A DNA stretch of 64,000 nt. It comes from Cytobacillus sp. FSL H8-0458. Its GTDB lineage: Bacteria > Bacillota > Bacilli > Bacillales > Cytobacillaceae. Shown in pieces: positions 30,389-40,846 of the stretch. Position numbers and translations under genes: made by a program. Below the pieces are notes generated by a model that made no database searches, was not told the origin of the DNA, and was given only the letters and a program-made list of their open reading frames with translations. Positions within the stretch are counted from its first letter, which is position 1, and every line of letters begins with the position of its first letter. The stretch covers positions 186,001-250,000 of the forward strand of contig NZ_JBBOBR010000002.1 of the NCBI RefSeq assembly GCF_038002165.1, given 5' to 3'.

Positions 30389-31660
30389 TTATTTTCTTAG
30401 TCTTGTTTCAATCGATCTGGCATGGGCTTCAAGGCCTTCCAGACGCGCAAAAGCCGCAATTTTTTCCCCATTATCCTTTAATGATTTTTCACTGTATAAA
30501 AGAATGCTTGATTTCTTTTGAAAATCCTCCACATTAAGCGGGCTTGAGAAACGGGCTGTCCCGTTTGTCGGGAGGACGTGGTTTGGACCGGCAAAATAGT
30601 CGCCAACCGGTTCAGGGCTGAATCTTCCGAGGAAGATCGCTCCTGCATGACGTATCTGTCCGAGAAGCTCCATCGGATTCTGTGTTAAAATTTCAAGGTG
30701 TTCCGGAGCGAGACTGTTAACCGTTTCAACCGCTTCATCCATGCTTTCCGTTACATAAATAGCTCCGTAATTCCTGATGGATTGAACGGCAATTTCCTTG
30801 CGGGGCAGCTCGGCAAGCTGGCGTTCAACTTCTGCTGACACCGCTTCTGCTAAAGCAGATGATGGTGTCACAAGGACTGCACTTGCCATCGGGTCGTGCT
30901 CAGCCTGCGATAACAGATCTGCCGCTACTTCATCCGCATAGGCTGTTTCATCTGCCAATATAGCGATTTCACTTGGACCTGCAATCATGTCTATATCGAC
31001 ATCCCCAAATACTTCGCGCTTTGCAAGGGCAACGTAGATGTTTCCTGGACCTGTAATTTTGTCGACAGGCCGGATCGATTCAGTTCCATATGCCAATGCA
31101 GCGATTGCCTGCGCTCCGCCAGCTTTATAGATCTCTTCTGCCCCAGCAATTTGAGCAGCAGCAAGGACCGCAGGAGGCAGCTTTCCAGTCTTTTTATCAG
31201 GAGGAGAGGTAATTACAATCCTTTTAACCCCCGCAACCTTTGCCGGGATCACATTCATAAGGACAGAAGATGGATATGCAGCCGTTCCACCCGGTACGTA
31301 TAAGCCGACAGAATCGAGGGGTGTTATTTTTTGCCCCAGGATCGAGCCGTTCTCTTCTGTTGTCATCCAGGAAGGACGAAGCTGTTTTTCATGAAAAGAC
31401 CGGATGTTTTCGGCAGCTTCTTTAATGATCTCAAGGATCTTTCCATCCACTTGATTCAAAGCTTCTACTATTTCAGCCTGTGGAACCTTTAATTCATCCA
31501 GAGAGATGCCATCAAACTTTTCCGTGTACTCTTTTAAAGCCCGATCTCCGTTTTGGCGGACTGTTTCAATTATATTTTTTACAATCGTCCGCTGTTCTTC
31601 TGTTCCGTTATCAACAGACCGTTTAATTGAAATTTGGTCATCAATTTTTAAAATTTTCAT
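30389..31660 (-). CDS. hisD: Histidinol dehydrogenase
   Basis: Zinc- and NAD-dependent enzyme for the last two oxidations. The 423 residues are standard. Motifs seen are [58 protein letters not shown] (zinc ligands Gln/His) and [18 protein letters not shown] near the C-terminus. Confidence 0.98.
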   Translation of the reverse strand: MKILKIDDQISIKRSVDNGTEEQRTIVKNIIETVRQNGDRALKEYTEKFDGISLDELKVPQAEIVEALNQVDGKILEIIKEAAENIRSFHEKQLRPSWMTTEENGSILGQKITPLDSVGLYVPGGTAAYPSSVLMNVIPAKVAGVKRIVITSPPDKKTGKLPPAVLAAAQIAGAEEIYKAGGAQAIAALAYGTESIRPVDKITGPGNIYVALAKREVFGDVDIDMIAGPSEIAILADETAYADEVAADLLSQAEHDPMASAVLVTPSSALAEAVSAEVERQLAELPRKEIAVQSIRNYGAIYVTESMDEAVETVNSLAPEHLEILTQNPMELLGQIRHAGAIFLGRFSPEPVGDYFAGPNHVLPTNGTARFSSPLNVEDFQKKSSILLYSEKSLKDNGEKIAAFARLEGLEAHARSIETRLRK

Positions 31661-31676
31661 AGGCTTCTACATCCTT

Positions 31677-32321
31677 TTAAGAGCTTATTTCTTCTCCTGA
31701 AATAACTTCTGTCAGCCGGTCAACCAGCTCGCTGATGCGTTCATCCTTTATGCGGTAGCTGACAGGATTGACGATCAATCTGGAAGTGATTCCAACAATG
31801 GTTTCATATTCAACGAGCCCGTTCTCTTTCAGCGTTCGTCCGGTTGATACGATATCAACGATCCGGTCCGCCAGCCCGATCATCGGAGCAAGCTCTATGG
31901 AGCCGTTCAGTTTAATGATTTCCACTTGCTCTCCCTGCTCACGGAAATAGGCTGCTGCAATCTGCGGATACTTTGTCGCAATTTTAGGAGCAACATCATT
32001 CAGTCTGGTATTTGGCAGTCCCGCAACAGCTAGATAGCAGGCACTGATTTTTAAGTCCAGAAGCTCGTAGACATCCCGCTCTTCTTCAAGCATTACGTCC
32101 TTTCCGGCAATCCCAAGGTCTGCAACACCATGCTCCACATAGGTTGGCACATCCATCGGCTTTGCCAGGATAAAGCGGAAATTCTCTTCCGGCACATCGA
32201 TTATTAATTTTCGTGAATCATCAAATTCCGGCGGCAATTGAAAGCCTGCACGGCGGAGCAGTTCAGCTGCTTCCTCAAAAATGCGGCCCTTTGGCATCGC
32301 AATCGTTAAAACGTCACTCAT
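31677..32321 (-). CDS. hisG: ATP phosphoribosyltransferase, short form catalytic subunit
   Basis: First committed step of histidine synthesis. The 214-residue protein is the short form without the C-terminal regulatory domain, so it needs HisZ, whose gene precedes it with a four-base overlap. Motifs are [29 protein letters not shown] and the PRPP loop [14 protein letters not shown]. Confidence 0.98.
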   Translation of the reverse strand: MSDVLTIAMPKGRIFEEAAELLRRAGFQLPPEFDDSRKLIIDVPEENFRFILAKPMDVPTYVEHGVADLGIAGKDVMLEEERDVYELLDLKISACYLAVAGLPNTRLNDVAPKIATKYPQIAAAYFREQGEQVEIIKLNGSIELAPMIGLADRIVDIVSTGRTLKENGLVEYETIVGITSRLIVNPVSYRIKDERISELVDRLTEVISGEEISS

Positions 32322-33502
32322 TTTATGTTCTCCTTTCCAGCTTTTCCGACTAAAAAGGTAATATCCTCGTACTGGCTTGTGCAGGCATCGATGTCCTTAA
32401 CACCGCTGATATCCTGCAGGACCACTTTCTTTCCGGCAGAACGTTCTTCCTTCGCAAAATCGAATGCCTCTTTGCGGCGTTCCGGACTGTATAAAATGCA
32501 GTAAACAGGTTCAGCCTCATTGCTGTCTTCCAGCGCTTCAAGCAGGCGGTCCAATCTGATGGCAAAGCCGGTTGCTCCCGTATCTTTTCCGAATTTTTGG
32601 AGCAGCAAATCATAGCGGCCGCCATTTCCGATCGGGAAACCAACATTACCTGCATATACTTCAAAAAGAATCCCCGTATAGTAGCTCATATGGCTGACGA
32701 GCGTTAAATCAAATTTAACTGTGCCTTCCTGGCCGTAGTCCCGCATAATGCTCCAAAGCTGTTCAAGCTCAGTTAATGCCTTTTTTCCTGTGCCGTTTTC
32801 CAGAAGGCCATAGGCAATCTCAATGACTTCTTCCCCGCCCCTTAATTTGAGGAAATCAAGAAGCCTTTGTTTATCAATGGACGAAAGAGCCAGACTCTTT
32901 ACATGTTCCCTGTACCCTACATAATTTTTCTCATATAAAAATCTTGTCAGGTTTTCCACTCTTTCTTCCGTTCCTAAAATCTGCTGGAAGAAGTCACGGA
33001 CAAAACCGATGTGGCCGGCTGAAAGCTGAAAGTCCTGAAGCCCTGCTTCTTTAAGAGCAGAGATCATGAGTGCCATTCCTTCGCCATCCGCACTGATTGT
33101 ATGATCGCCAATGCATTCTACACCGATTTGCTCAAACTCAGCCGGCCTGCCGCCCTCCCGCTGCTGTGCACGGTATACATTGGCAGAATAGGCAAGCCTG
33201 ATCGGCAGCTCGTCTTTTAAGAGTCGGGATGCTGCTACCCTTGCAATCGGCGCTGTCATATCCGGCCGGAGCACCAGCGTATGGCCCTGCTGATCAAGCA
33301 GCTTGAACAGCTGCTGATCCAATATCGCTGAAGCCGCCCCGACTGTTTCGTAATATTCAAGTGCAGGCGTTTCGATAAACTGATAGCCCCAGCGTTTCAT
33401 TTCCTCCTGGATGGATGAACGGACTGCAGCTTTTCTTTCGTATAGATCAGGTAATGTATCTCTCATACCTAACGGCTTTTCAAACATAAATAATCGGCTC
33501 AA
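32318..33502 (-). CDS. hisZ: ATP phosphoribosyltransferase regulatory subunit (HisRS-like)
   Basis: A catalytically inert histidyl-tRNA synthetase paralogue that activates short HisG and mediates histidine feedback. The 394 residues show [34 protein letters not shown], and a degenerate HisA motif [15 protein letters not shown] use the TTG at 33502, with GAGGTGAT six bases upstream; the ATG at 33487 is an alternative that resembles the B. subtilis N-terminus. First gene of the his operon. Confidence 0.94.
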   Translation of the reverse strand: MSRLFMFEKPLGMRDTLPDLYERKAAVRSSIQEEMKRWGYQFIETPALEYYETVGAASAILDQQLFKLLDQQGHTLVLRPDMTAPIARVAASRLLKDELPIRLAYSANVYRAQQREGGRPAEFEQIGVECIGDHTISADGEGMALMISALKEAGLQDFQLSAGHIGFVRDFFQQILGTEERVENLTRFLYEKNYVGYREHVKSLALSSIDKQRLLDFLKLRGGEEVIEIAYGLLENGTGKKALTELEQLWSIMRDYGQEGTVKFDLTLVSHMSYYTGILFEVYAGNVGFPIGNGGRYDLLLQKFGKDTGATGFAIRLDRLLEALEDSNEAEPVYCILYSPERRKEAFDFAKEERSAGKKVVLQDISGVKDIDACTSQYEDITFLVGKAGKENIK

Positions 33503-33577
33503 ACGTAATCACCTCTATGACTTAAAAATTCCGAATCCTTTAGTTCGCTAATATGGTAGTAGATTGAAGTTATATGT

Positions 33578-33606
33578 AGTTTAACGCGCATTCACCACGC
33601 CGTCAA
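33578..33606 (-). promoter_or_regulatory. Sigma-A promoter of the his operon
   Basis: TTGACG, a 17-base spacer and TAAACT lie on the minus strand, starting about 75 bases upstream of hisZ. The leader is too short for a T-box, so control by histidine through that route is not supported. Confidence 0.65.
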
Positions 33607-33625
33607 CCAAAAGAGACAGAAAAAT

Positions 33626-33660
33626 AAAAAAGACTCCTTTTTTTAAAAAGGAGCTTTCTT
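33626..33660 (-). terminator. Second terminator before the his promoter
   Basis: AGCTCCTTTTT pairs with AAAAAGGAGTCT on the minus strand, followed by TTTTTATTTTT. It backs up the terminator at 33706-33746, insulating hisZ from the hprK operon. Confidence 0.75.
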
Positions 33661-33705
33661 ATATAGTTTGTTCTTTTTTCGACAGGTTATTTGAAGTTAT
33701 TGATT

Positions 33706-33746
33706 AGAAAAACTCCGCCAGCCTAAGCAAGCGGAGTTTTCTTTTT
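33706..33746 (-). terminator. Terminator of the hprK-yvoF operon
   Basis: AAAACTCCGC pairs with GCGGAGTTTTT around a 13-base loop that contains the yvoF stop codon. T-rich on the minus-strand exit side. Confidence 0.85.
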
Positions 33747-34274
33747 ATCTGCACCATATATCGGATCGTCCGCCCAGCGAGCGGCAAGCTCTTCTTTTGT
33801 ATAGATGACACGCATCGGGTTGCCGCCAGCGAAAGCTCCAGCAGGGACATCTTTATGGACAAGCGTTCCCGCTGAAATAATCGCACCATCACCGATTATG
33901 ACACCCGGCAGTATAGTTGAATTAGCGCCAATCATGACTTCACTGCCAATTTCAACCCGGCCGAGGCGGTATTCCTTGATCAGATATTCATGAGCGAGGA
34001 TTGTCGTGTTGTAGCCGATGACCGTGTTGCGGCCGACACTTATTTTTTCCGGGAACATGACATCCAGCATGACCATGAGTGCAAATGAAGTCTGGTCCCC
34101 CACCTTCATTCTCAGGAAATTACGGTAGAGCCAATTCTTCATGCCCAGAAATGGCGTATAGCGCGCAAGCTGAATCACAATAAAGTTTTTGACAACCTTC
34201 AGGAACGGAACTGTTTTATACACATGCCAGAGAGAATTGCCTCCCTCTACCGGAAAACGCTCCGTTTTTCTCAT
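33723..34274 (-). CDS. yvoF: Left-handed beta-helix acyltransferase (YvoF-like)
   Basis: A 183-residue hexapeptide-repeat acetyltransferase. Repeats run from about residue 75 to 150 ([48 protein letters not shown]), followed by the AGGNPMRVI signature after the last turn. The acceptor is unknown. It closes the hprK-lgt-yvoD-ppaX-yvoF operon, the same order I know from B. subtilis, and overlaps ppaX by four bases. Confidence 0.92.
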   Translation of the reverse strand: MRKTERFPVEGGNSLWHVYKTVPFLKVVKNFIVIQLARYTPFLGMKNWLYRNFLRMKVGDQTSFALMVMLDVMFPEKISVGRNTVIGYNTTILAHEYLIKEYRLGRVEIGSEVMIGANSTILPGVIIGDGAIISAGTLVHKDVPAGAFAGGNPMRVIYTKEELAARWADDPIYGADKKKTPLA

Positions 34275-34918
34275 TGGTTTTCTGCCTCAAGGATATCGAG
34301 CAGGTCAGCCATATTGTCCAGCATATAATCCGGTTCAAAGCGCGCGAGGAATTCACGGCCTTTCGCTGTCCAGGCTACCCCAGCCGTTTTCGTGCCGGCG
34401 TTTTTTCCGCCATCGATATCGTGTGAATTATCGCCGACCATAATGGCTTCCTCCGGCTTCGCATCCAGCAGGCTCAGCGCCTTCAAGATTGGCTCAGGAT
34501 CCGGCTTTGGCTTCTCCACATGATCCAGCGTGACAACCACATCGAAAAACTGATCAAGATTTGTCAGCTTTAAGCCCTTTTCAACTACATTGGAAACTTT
34601 CGTCGTAACAATGCCCAGTTTATATCCTGATTCTTTTAAAGTCCGAACCGTTTCAAACACGCCGGCAAACTCCTTCACAAGCACGTCGTGGTTCTTAATA
34701 TTGTACTCCCGGTAAACCGAGATCATTTCCTCCACTTTTTCAGGGTTGATGGTCTCAAATGTTTCATGAAGGGTAGGCCCCATGAACGGAAGTACATCTT
34801 CCCGCTGATAGCGGTCGGGATAATATTTTCCGAGAGTATGCAAAAATGAAGAAATAATCAGTTCGTTTGTGTCAATCAGTGTTCCATCTAAGTCAAATAA
34901 TAATGTGTTAATGCTCAT
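34271..34918 (-). CDS. ppaX: Pyrophosphatase PpaX, HAD family
   Basis: Hydrolyses the pyrophosphate made when HprK dephosphorylates P-Ser-HPr. The 215-residue HAD protein has [13 protein letters not shown] (nucleophile Asp), [12 protein letters not shown], the Lys region [10 protein letters not shown] and [15 protein letters not shown]. The ATG at 34918, preceded by AGAAAGGAAGC, gives the conserved start, and the gene overlaps yvoD by 11 bases. Position in the hprK operon supports PpaX over a generic phosphoglycolate phosphatase. Confidence 0.93.
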   Translation of the reverse strand: MSINTLLFDLDGTLIDTNELIISSFLHTLGKYYPDRYQREDVLPFMGPTLHETFETINPEKVEEMISVYREYNIKNHDVLVKEFAGVFETVRTLKESGYKLGIVTTKVSNVVEKGLKLTNLDQFFDVVVTLDHVEKPKPDPEPILKALSLLDAKPEEAIMVGDNSHDIDGGKNAGTKTAGVAWTAKGREFLARFEPDYMLDNMADLLDILEAENQ

Positions 34919-35855
34919 ATGTTGCTTCCTTTCTTTTTGCCAAATCAGCACGGTTCCAAATCATCGCCACCACCAGTGTCAGAATGATTGCCACACCCAG
35001 GCGGATCAGCAGAAGCGGCAAGACCGGAATGCCAAGCGGCACAAAAATCAAAGTATCTTCAACGACCGCGTGGCAGGCTACAAGGAAAATAAATGCGATC
35101 GTTACATCTTTTTTGCTGACGCCATCTTCCTCTACAGCCTGGATCATGACACCCGCCCCATAGGCAAGGCCAATCAGCAATCCAGCTGCAAGGGTTGTAG
35201 ACGTATTTTCTTTCATTCCAAGTGCCCTGGTCACAGGCGCCATCCATCTTGAAAAGACAGCAAGCCATTGCTTATCTTTTAAAATCTGAATAATGATCAT
35301 CAGCGGGATGACGATGATGGCAAGCTGGAGAATGCCGAGCAAAGCAGTCTGCAGTGCATCTAGCACGATTGGCAATGCCCCGGATACCTGCTCTTCTTTT
35401 GCCGGAATAAATCCGTACTTAGCCGTTTCGGATCCACCCTGCCAAACAAGGTTGATAACAATGGCGCTTAACAGCGCCAATCCGAAACGGACGGTAAGAA
35501 CGACCCAAAGCTTAACGCCAACCTTCAAAGCGACTCCTGTTTCAATCAGCATATTATGTGAAAACGACAGCATGACGGCAATAATAAACACTTCTTTAAC
35601 CGTTAGATCGAGCGTTAAGATCGCTCCGATCCCGGCATACAAATTCAAGAAGTTCCCCAAAACAAGCGGTATGGCTGCATCTCCTGACAGCCCGATCAGA
35701 TTCATAAGGGGCGTGATCAGCTTGATAACCCATGGAAGCACTGGCGTATGCTGAAGGAGTGCCACAATCAGCGTAACCGGGAATATGACTTTCCCGAGTG
35801 TCCATGTTGTTTTTAAGCCGGCCATCAGCCCCCTTTTGGATGATTCAAACAGCAT
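34908..35855 (-). CDS. yvoD: Nucleoside recognition (gate) domain membrane protein (YvoD-like)
   Basis: A 315-residue integral membrane protein with about eight to ten hydrophobic segments and two gate-domain-like halves (for example [40 protein letters not shown]). Function is unknown; related gate proteins are found in spore maturation proteins SpmA/B and nucleoside transporters. The ATG at 35855 has GGGGAGAG upstream; the frame extends to 35915 but that part overlaps lgt and does not look like a signal sequence. Confidence 0.85.
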   Translation of the reverse strand: MLFESSKRGLMAGLKTTWTLGKVIFPVTLIVALLQHTPVLPWVIKLITPLMNLIGLSGDAAIPLVLGNFLNLYAGIGAILTLDLTVKEVFIIAVMLSFSHNMLIETGVALKVGVKLWVVLTVRFGLALLSAIVINLVWQGGSETAKYGFIPAKEEQVSGALPIVLDALQTALLGILQLAIIVIPLMIIIQILKDKQWLAVFSRWMAPVTRALGMKENTSTTLAAGLLIGLAYGAGVMIQAVEEDGVSKKDVTIAFIFLVACHAVVEDTLIFVPLGIPVLPLLLIRLGVAIILTLVVAMIWNRADLAKRKEATYEH

Positions 35856-35874
35856 TTCAACTCTCCCCTGTGTG

Positions 35875-36699
35875 TTATTTCCCCTCGGCTTTATCCAAAT
35901 AACGGGCTTTGGCAAGACCTTCTGCTCTTCTATAAAAAATCAGAACCAGCGCCACTATAATAAGTACAATAGATATCGTCTGAGCAATCCTCAAATTTTC
36001 AGTAAGCATCAGGCTGTCGGTACGGAGGCCTTCTACGAAGAAACGCCCGATCGAATACCAGATAACATACGAAAGGAAAAGCTCCCCGCGCCTTAAGTTT
36101 GCTCTTCTTAATAATATAAGAATGATAAATCCGATGATATTCCAGATGGATTCATATAAAAACGTCGGATGATAGTAAGCTCCGTTAATATACATCTGGT
36201 TAATGATAAATTCAGGCAGATGCATATTTTCAAGGAATGCCCGGCTGACTTCCCTTCCGTGCGCCTCCTGATTCATGAAGTTTCCCCAGCGTCCGATTGC
36301 CTGCCCCAAAATGATGCTTGGCGCTGCAATATCAGCAAGCTTCCAGAACGATATTTTCTTTTTCTTTGCAAAAACATAAGCGGTGATGACAGAACCAATC
36401 AAGGCTCCATGAATGGCAATTCCGCCATTCCATATTTTGATGATTTCACCCGGATTCTGCGAGTAAAAATCCCATTGAAATATAACATAATAGATCCTGG
36501 CGGAAATAATAGCAATGGGAATGGCCCACAGCATTAAATCAGCAAAGATGTCTTTAGGAAGTCCCCTTCTTTCCCCTTCTCTCATCGCGATAATGAGAGC
36601 CAATGCAATGCCAAGGCCGATAATCAGGCCATACCAGTGGACCTGTATCGGTCCAAGGGAAATGGCAATCGGATCTAACGGCTGAATACTATTTTCCAT
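35875..36699 (-). CDS. lgt: Prolipoprotein diacylglyceryl transferase
   Basis: Membrane enzyme that adds diacylglycerol to lipobox cysteines, here needed for proteins such as MetQ. The 274 residues have seven hydrophobic segments, [11 protein letters not shown] and the Lgt signature [13 protein letters not shown]. The ATG at 36699 lies eight bases after AAGGAG; a GTG at 36705 is too close to it. Second gene of the hprK operon. Confidence 0.96.
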   Translation of the reverse strand: MENSIQPLDPIAISLGPIQVHWYGLIIGLGIALALIIAMREGERRGLPKDIFADLMLWAIPIAIISARIYYVIFQWDFYSQNPGEIIKIWNGGIAIHGALIGSVITAYVFAKKKKISFWKLADIAAPSIILGQAIGRWGNFMNQEAHGREVSRAFLENMHLPEFIINQMYINGAYYHPTFLYESIWNIIGFIILILLRRANLRRGELFLSYVIWYSIGRFFVEGLRTDSLMLTENLRIAQTISIVLIIVALVLIFYRRAEGLAKARYLDKAEGK

Positions 36700-36777
36700 A
36701 ATCACTTCTCCTTCATCGAAAAGCGCAATGCGCCCCTTTATCTATTCTTTTTTAAAGCCTGATAAAGATTAACAGCG

Positions 36778-36799
36778 TTCAATCAAACGTTTGATTGAA
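36778..36799. promoter_or_regulatory. Perfect 22-bp palindrome centred on AATCAAACGTTTGATT
   Basis: Both halves match exactly for 11 bases without a loop, in the hprK-lgt gap. The same core occurs twice upstream of uvrB (54290-54305 and 54321-54336). It looks like a dimeric operator (TetR-like size) rather than a terminator, since no T-run follows. The cognate regulator is not in the window. Confidence 0.6.
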
Positions 36800-36822
36800 A
36801 ACGAATGAACAGTTCTCAGAGC

Positions 36823-37758
36823 TTAACGATCATCATGGTCTCCGTCCTCAATCACATCAGACAGACGGTTCGTGAACTGCTCCGCTGCATTCATCCCCAT
36901 TCTCTTTAAGCGGAAATTCATTGCTGCCACTTCTATGATGACAGCGAGATTTCGTCCGGGTCTTACCGGAATGGTCAGCTTCGTAATCTCCGTATCGATG
37001 ATTTTCATTTTTTCTTCATCAAGGCCGAGACGATCATACTGTTTTTTCGGATCCCACAGCTCCAAATTCATAACCACAGAGATTTTTTTATAGCTGCGGA
37101 CAGCTCCAGCACCGAACAATGTCATAACATTGATAATGCCAAGACCGCGGATCTCAAGCAGATGTTCGATCAATTCCGGTGAATTACCTACCAGATAATC
37201 CTCATCTTCCTGCCTGATCTCCACGCAGTCATCCGCAACCAGACGGTGTCCGCGCTTTACCAGTTCGAGTGCCGTCTCGCTTTTACCTACTCCACTTTTA
37301 CCTGTTATCAGTACCCCCACCCCATAAATATCAACAAGCACGCCGTGAACAGCTGTTGTTGGAGCAAGCTTGCTTTCCAGAAAGTTTGTCAGCAAGCTGG
37401 AGAAACGCGTCGTTTTTTGCTTGGATCGAAGCAGCGGAACTGATTCTCTCTCGGCTGCTTCAATCAGTTCTTCAGGTATATCAAGCCCTCTCGTTACGAT
37501 TATGCCGGGCGTAATATCTGTACAGAGCCGTTCAAGCCGGATCTCCCGCTCAGAATTAGTTAGCGTTTCAACGAAAGAAAGTTCCGTTTTTCCAATTAAT
37601 TGAATGCGTTCAGCCGGATAATAATCAAAATAACCTGCCATCTCCAGGCCAGGACGAGAAATATCACTCGTTGTGATCGGCCGGTTAATGCCTTCCTCTC
37701 CGGCAATCAATTCGAGCCCAAATTTTTCAATAATATCTTTCGTGCGCACTTTTACCAA
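36823..37758 (-). CDS. hprK: HPr kinase/phosphorylase
   Basis: Bifunctional enzyme that phosphorylates Ser46 of HPr and Crh and removes the phosphate with inorganic phosphate. The 311 residues have an N-terminal MurF-like domain and a C-terminal kinase with Walker [13 protein letters not shown] and the signature [10 protein letters not shown]. It heads hprK-lgt-yvoD-ppaX-yvoF; PpaX removes its pyrophosphate product and Crh (8939-9196) is a substrate. ATG at 37758 after AAGGAGGAACC. Confidence 0.97.
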   Translation of the reverse strand: MVKVRTKDIIEKFGLELIAGEEGINRPITTSDISRPGLEMAGYFDYYPAERIQLIGKTELSFVETLTNSEREIRLERLCTDITPGIIVTRGLDIPEELIEAAERESVPLLRSKQKTTRFSSLLTNFLESKLAPTTAVHGVLVDIYGVGVLITGKSGVGKSETALELVKRGHRLVADDCVEIRQEDEDYLVGNSPELIEHLLEIRGLGIINVMTLFGAGAVRSYKKISVVMNLELWDPKKQYDRLGLDEEKMKIIDTEITKLTIPVRPGRNLAVIIEVAAMNFRLKRMGMNAAEQFTNRLSDVIEDGDHDDR

Positions 37759-37843
37759 AATAGGTTCCTCCTTAATGCTGGCGGTTCGGATGATCTCTTT
37801 ATATGTAACTCTTTAATTCTTTAAGTTCATGAAGTTTTACTCT

Positions 37844-37871
37844 ATTTTAGCACTTTTTAACCCAGAACCAA
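37844..37871 (-). promoter_or_regulatory. Sigma-A promoter of the hprK operon
   Basis: TTGGTT, a 16-base spacer ending in TGC, then TAAAAT on the minus strand, that is an extended -10. It lies about 85 bases upstream of hprK. The gap 37759-38105 holds this promoter and the murP control region only. Confidence 0.6.
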
Positions 37872-37993
37872 ATTTCTGAAATCGATTTTTTCAAAATTAA
37901 CACTAGGCCCATATGCTTAATCCTGCTTGAAAGGGACAATTTTCTTCAATGTTGTGCGTATAAATATGATGACATGCCCTTATAAAATATTCA

Positions 37994-38048
37994 AATGGTA
38001 TAGACAACTATACTTAACCTTGGTAATATGGGTATGTAAGCGGATTCA
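37994..38048 (+). promoter_or_regulatory. murP promoter with GntR (NagR-type) operator and a cre-like site
   Basis: TAGACA (38001-38006), a 17-base spacer and TAATAT (38024-38029) make a sigma-A promoter. The -35 lies in AATGGTATAGACAACTATAC (37995-38014), which resembles the NagR/YvoA site and matches the one before nagA. TGTAAGCGGATTCA at 38035-38048 fits the cre consensus TGWAANCGNTNWCA except for one base and covers the start point. So repression by NagR and by CcpA is likely. Confidence 0.78.
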
Positions 38049-38105
38049 TTTATTTTTTAGCTCTTATTACGTTCATTCATTTAAAAAAAGAGGGGGAAAA
38101 AGCTC

Positions 38106-39485
38106 ATGCGTAAAGAAGAACGCTTGGCGAAAGAGATTACGGAGCAGTTGGGCGGCACCGGCAATATTGCGGAACTGGCCTCCTGCATGACCCGTCTTCG
38201 CGTGAAGCCGGTCGATGAAAGCAAAGTCAACCTGAATGGCATCAAGGATATTGACGGCGTTATGGGTGTTGTGGAAGCAGAAACTCTCCAAATCATTCTC
38301 GGGCCAGGCATCGTCACCAAGGTAGCTGACGAAGTTTCCAGAATGACAGGCAAAAATGTTTCTTCCGTTGATGATGATGAAGAGATTGATACTTCATTGG
38401 AAGGACTGGCAGCCCGGACGAAAGCCGGACTCAATGAGAAAAACGCTACTCCTTTCAAGCTGTTTTTACGAAAAATTGCAAGTATCTTCATCCCGCTGAT
38501 TCCAGCTATTGTTGCTTCCGGTTTGATTGCAGGGATCAACAATGTAATCATCAAATCAGGCGGAGATCCGGAATCTGCGCTTGTGCAAATGCTTGATCTG
38601 ATTGGCTGGGGTTTATTCGGTTACCTGGGCGTATTTGTTGGTATTAACACGGCAAAGGAATTTGGAGGATCTCCTGCTCTTGGAGGTGCGGCCGGTATTC
38701 TATTAATCAACCCTGGCCTAGCCAATATCACTCTTTTTGGTGAAGCACTTGTCCCTGGCCGCGGAGGACTTATTGGAGTCATGCTCGCTGCGGCATTGGT
38801 GGCCTTTTTGGAAAAGAGAATCCGCAGAGTCGTTCCTTCAGCTATTGATATAATCGTAACACCGACACTTGCGTTATTAATTACAGGCTTTGCAACATTC
38901 TTCATTCTGCAGCCTGTTGGCGGATTCCTATCAGATATTATTACTAAAGGCCTGCTTGGCATACTTGATGTCGGCGGCATACTGGCTGGTTTAGTACTTG
39001 CCGGAACATTCCTTCCTCTAGTTGTAACTGGTTTGCATCAAGGTTTAACACCAGTTCACATGGAATTGATTAACTCAATCGGCGATGACCCGCTGCTGCC
39101 AATTCTTGCAATGGGCGGTGCCGGCCAGGTAGGTGCGGCATTCGCCATTTATTTCAAAACAAAGAATGCCCGTCTGAAGAGAGTGATTAAAGGCGGACTT
39201 CCGGTTGGAATGCTCGGCATAGGCGAGCCGCTTATTTTCGGGGTTACCCTGCCGCTGGGGCGCCCGTTCCTGACAGCATGTCTCGGAGCTGCTGTGGGCG
39301 GTGCTTTCCAGGCATTCTTCAAAATTGCTACAGTAGCCATCGGAGTTTCCGGCATACCGCTTGCCTTCCTCGTTCACACCAATCAAATCATACTGTATCT
39401 GATTGGCCTATTAATTGCCTATGCTTTCGGCTTCCTGTTCACATGGCTGTTCGGATTCAAAGAGGAAATGGCTAAGAATATATAA
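38106..39485 (+). CDS. murP: PTS N-acetylmuramic acid-type transporter, EIIBC
   Basis: Imports and phosphorylates an amino sugar. Residues 1-80 form an IIB domain with the phosphorylatable Cys in ELASCMTRLRV, a DDDEE-rich linker follows, and about 115-455 form the IIC channel with ten or so hydrophobic segments and GIGEPLIFGVTLP. 459 residues. No IIA domain is present, so a IIA from another gene must supply the phosphate. Grouping with mupG and murQ indicates MurNAc or a MurNAc-containing disaccharide as substrate. Confidence 0.93.
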   Translation: MRKEERLAKEITEQLGGTGNIAELASCMTRLRVKPVDESKVNLNGIKDIDGVMGVVEAETLQIILGPGIVTKVADEVSRMTGKNVSSVDDDEEIDTSLEGLAARTKAGLNEKNATPFKLFLRKIASIFIPLIPAIVASGLIAGINNVIIKSGGDPESALVQMLDLIGWGLFGYLGVFVGINTAKEFGGSPALGGAAGILLINPGLANITLFGEALVPGRGGLIGVMLAAALVAFLEKRIRRVVPSAIDIIVTPTLALLITGFATFFILQPVGGFLSDIITKGLLGILDVGGILAGLVLAGTFLPLVVTGLHQGLTPVHMELINSIGDDPLLPILAMGGAGQVGAAFAIYFKTKNARLKRVIKGGLPVGMLGIGEPLIFGVTLPLGRPFLTACLGAAVGGAFQAFFKIATVAIGVSGIPLAFLVHTNQIILYLIGLLIAYAFGFLFTWLFGFKEEMAKNI

Positions 39486-39663
39486 AAGCGGAAGCGCCTT
39501 GTCCACCCCCGACAAGCACAAGACGAGCCTCTCGAAAAAGCGTTCTTTGCCTTTTTGGGAGGAGCGGCTTGTGACCTCGAGGGGGTAGGCGCTCCTCCTA
39601 AAAGCTAACGTTTTTAGTCGTGCGATGATGATGCTGTCGAAGCGTTCCTTGTGGAGCTAGACA
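39484..39663. repeat. 180-bp intergenic repeat element (AAAAGCGGAAGCGCC ... GGAGCTAGACA)
   Basis: Begins within the murP stop region and ends before a hairpin. Its ends are of a type I know as common in Bacillus and Geobacillus intergenic DNA. The middle holds GACAAGC/GCTTGT-type inverted segments and GC-rich arms. Diverged relatives are at 3516-3580 and 46008-46036. No ORF is supported. It separates murP from mupG. Confidence 0.75.
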
Positions 39664-39698
39664 GTTATCTATATTCAAGATTTATATTATCTAATTTA

Positions 39699-39725
39699 GA
39701 GAAGGAGGAGCATTCCTCCTTCTTT
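39699..39725 (+). terminator. Hairpin between murP and mupG
   Basis: AGAAGGAGGA pairs with TCCTCCTTCT, followed by TTACTT, a weak T-run. It may reduce read-through into mupG or process the mRNA. Confidence 0.6.
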
Positions 39726-39775
39726 ACTTATGAGTCCTCATTTTTACAAAATTCAGATTTATAGAGGTGATCAGG

Positions 39776-40846
39776 ATGCTTGGAATATCAGTTTATTTAT
39801 CAGAAGAGCGGCAGGATCGAAATGCGGAATGGATAGAAAAGGCGGCTTCACACGGCCTCACATCCATTTTCACATCCCTCCACATTCCCGAAGATGACCA
39901 CAGCACTTATAAACATTTGCTTCAGAATCTTGGGGCCTTGGCAAAGCAGCATCATATGGAACTCCTCGCAGATGTTTCCCCTCAATCATTGGGCCATTTA
40001 GGATTGAGCTGGGATTCGATTGATACACTTCTCGAATGGGGCCTTAACGGAATACGGGCTGATTACGGCTTCACTTCTGAACAGATTGTTGAACTCTCAA
40101 AAAAAATGAAACTTGGAATCAATGCCAGCACCATCTCTGCTGAAGAATTGCATGAGTGGATGGAACTGGGATTAAAAACCAATAATATAGAAGCCTGGCA
40201 TAACTTTTACCCGCGGCCAGAAACCGGTTTGGATAAAGACTTCTTAATAGAGCGAAATAAGCTCCTAAAAGGTACGGGAATAACTACCATGGCATTTGTG
40301 CCTGGTGACGGGGAGCTTCGCGGTCCCATTTTTGCCGGTTTGCCTACTCTAGAAAAACACCGGGGCTCAACACCTGCTGCTGCTGCGGTCGAACTGATGA
40401 ACAGCTGCTGGACAGACAAGGTATTGATTGGTGACCATTCTGTAAAAGACGGGACTCTTGTACAGCTGGCGAAAATCGCGGAAGGTGCCGTGCCTCTCCG
40501 GGTCGAGCTGATCGGCGGACAAATCTATGAGGATCTTTTTAATAAACCACATACAAACCGGATGGATCCTGCCCGAGATGTTGCAAGGTCTGTTGAATCA
40601 AGATCATATGCCGGGCAGGGATTAAAAAAATGGGAACCTGTGAACCAGCTGGAACGTGATAAAGGCAGTGTTACAGTCGATAATATTCTATACGGCCGAT
40701 ACGCAGGAGAGATGCAAATTACGTTAGCAGATCTCCCTCGGGACGAACGCGTGAATGTAATCGCCAGAGTAATAGAAGAAGATATGCCCCTGCTGGATCA
40801 GATTAAGGCAGGAACTAAATTTCAATTACTAGTGAGGGATAAATAA
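39776..40846 (+). CDS. mupG: 6-phospho-N-acetylmuramidase, MupG family (DUF871)
   Basis: A 356-residue protein with an N-terminal TIM barrel ([42 protein letters not shown]) and a small C-terminal domain. It matches the MupG family, shown in Staphylococcus aureus to split MurNAc-6P-GlcNAc made by the Mur PTS. Its place between murP and murQ supports this. Start at ATG 39776 after GAGGTGATCAGG; a GTG three codons earlier is possible. The stop overlaps murQ's ATG by one base. Confidence 0.9.
   Translation: MLGISVYLSEERQDRNAEWIEKAASHGLTSIFTSLHIPEDDHSTYKHLLQNLGALAKQHHMELLADVSPQSLGHLGLSWDSIDTLLEWGLNGIRADYGFTSEQIVELSKKMKLGINASTISAEELHEWMELGLKTNNIEAWHNFYPRPETGLDKDFLIERNKLLKGTGITTMAFVPGDGELRGPIFAGLPTLEKHRGSTPAAAAVELMNSCWTDKVLIGDHSVKDGTLVQLAKIAEGAVPLRVELIGGQIYEDLFNKPHTNRMDPARDVARSVESRSYAGQGLKKWEPVNQLERDKGSVTVDNILYGRYAGEMQITLADLPRDERVNVIARVIEEDMPLLDQIKAGTKFQLLVRDK

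Noticed and set aside
33503..33606. T-box leader for the his operon
   Set aside because: The leader is only about 70 bases and has no T-box sequence or specifier loop.
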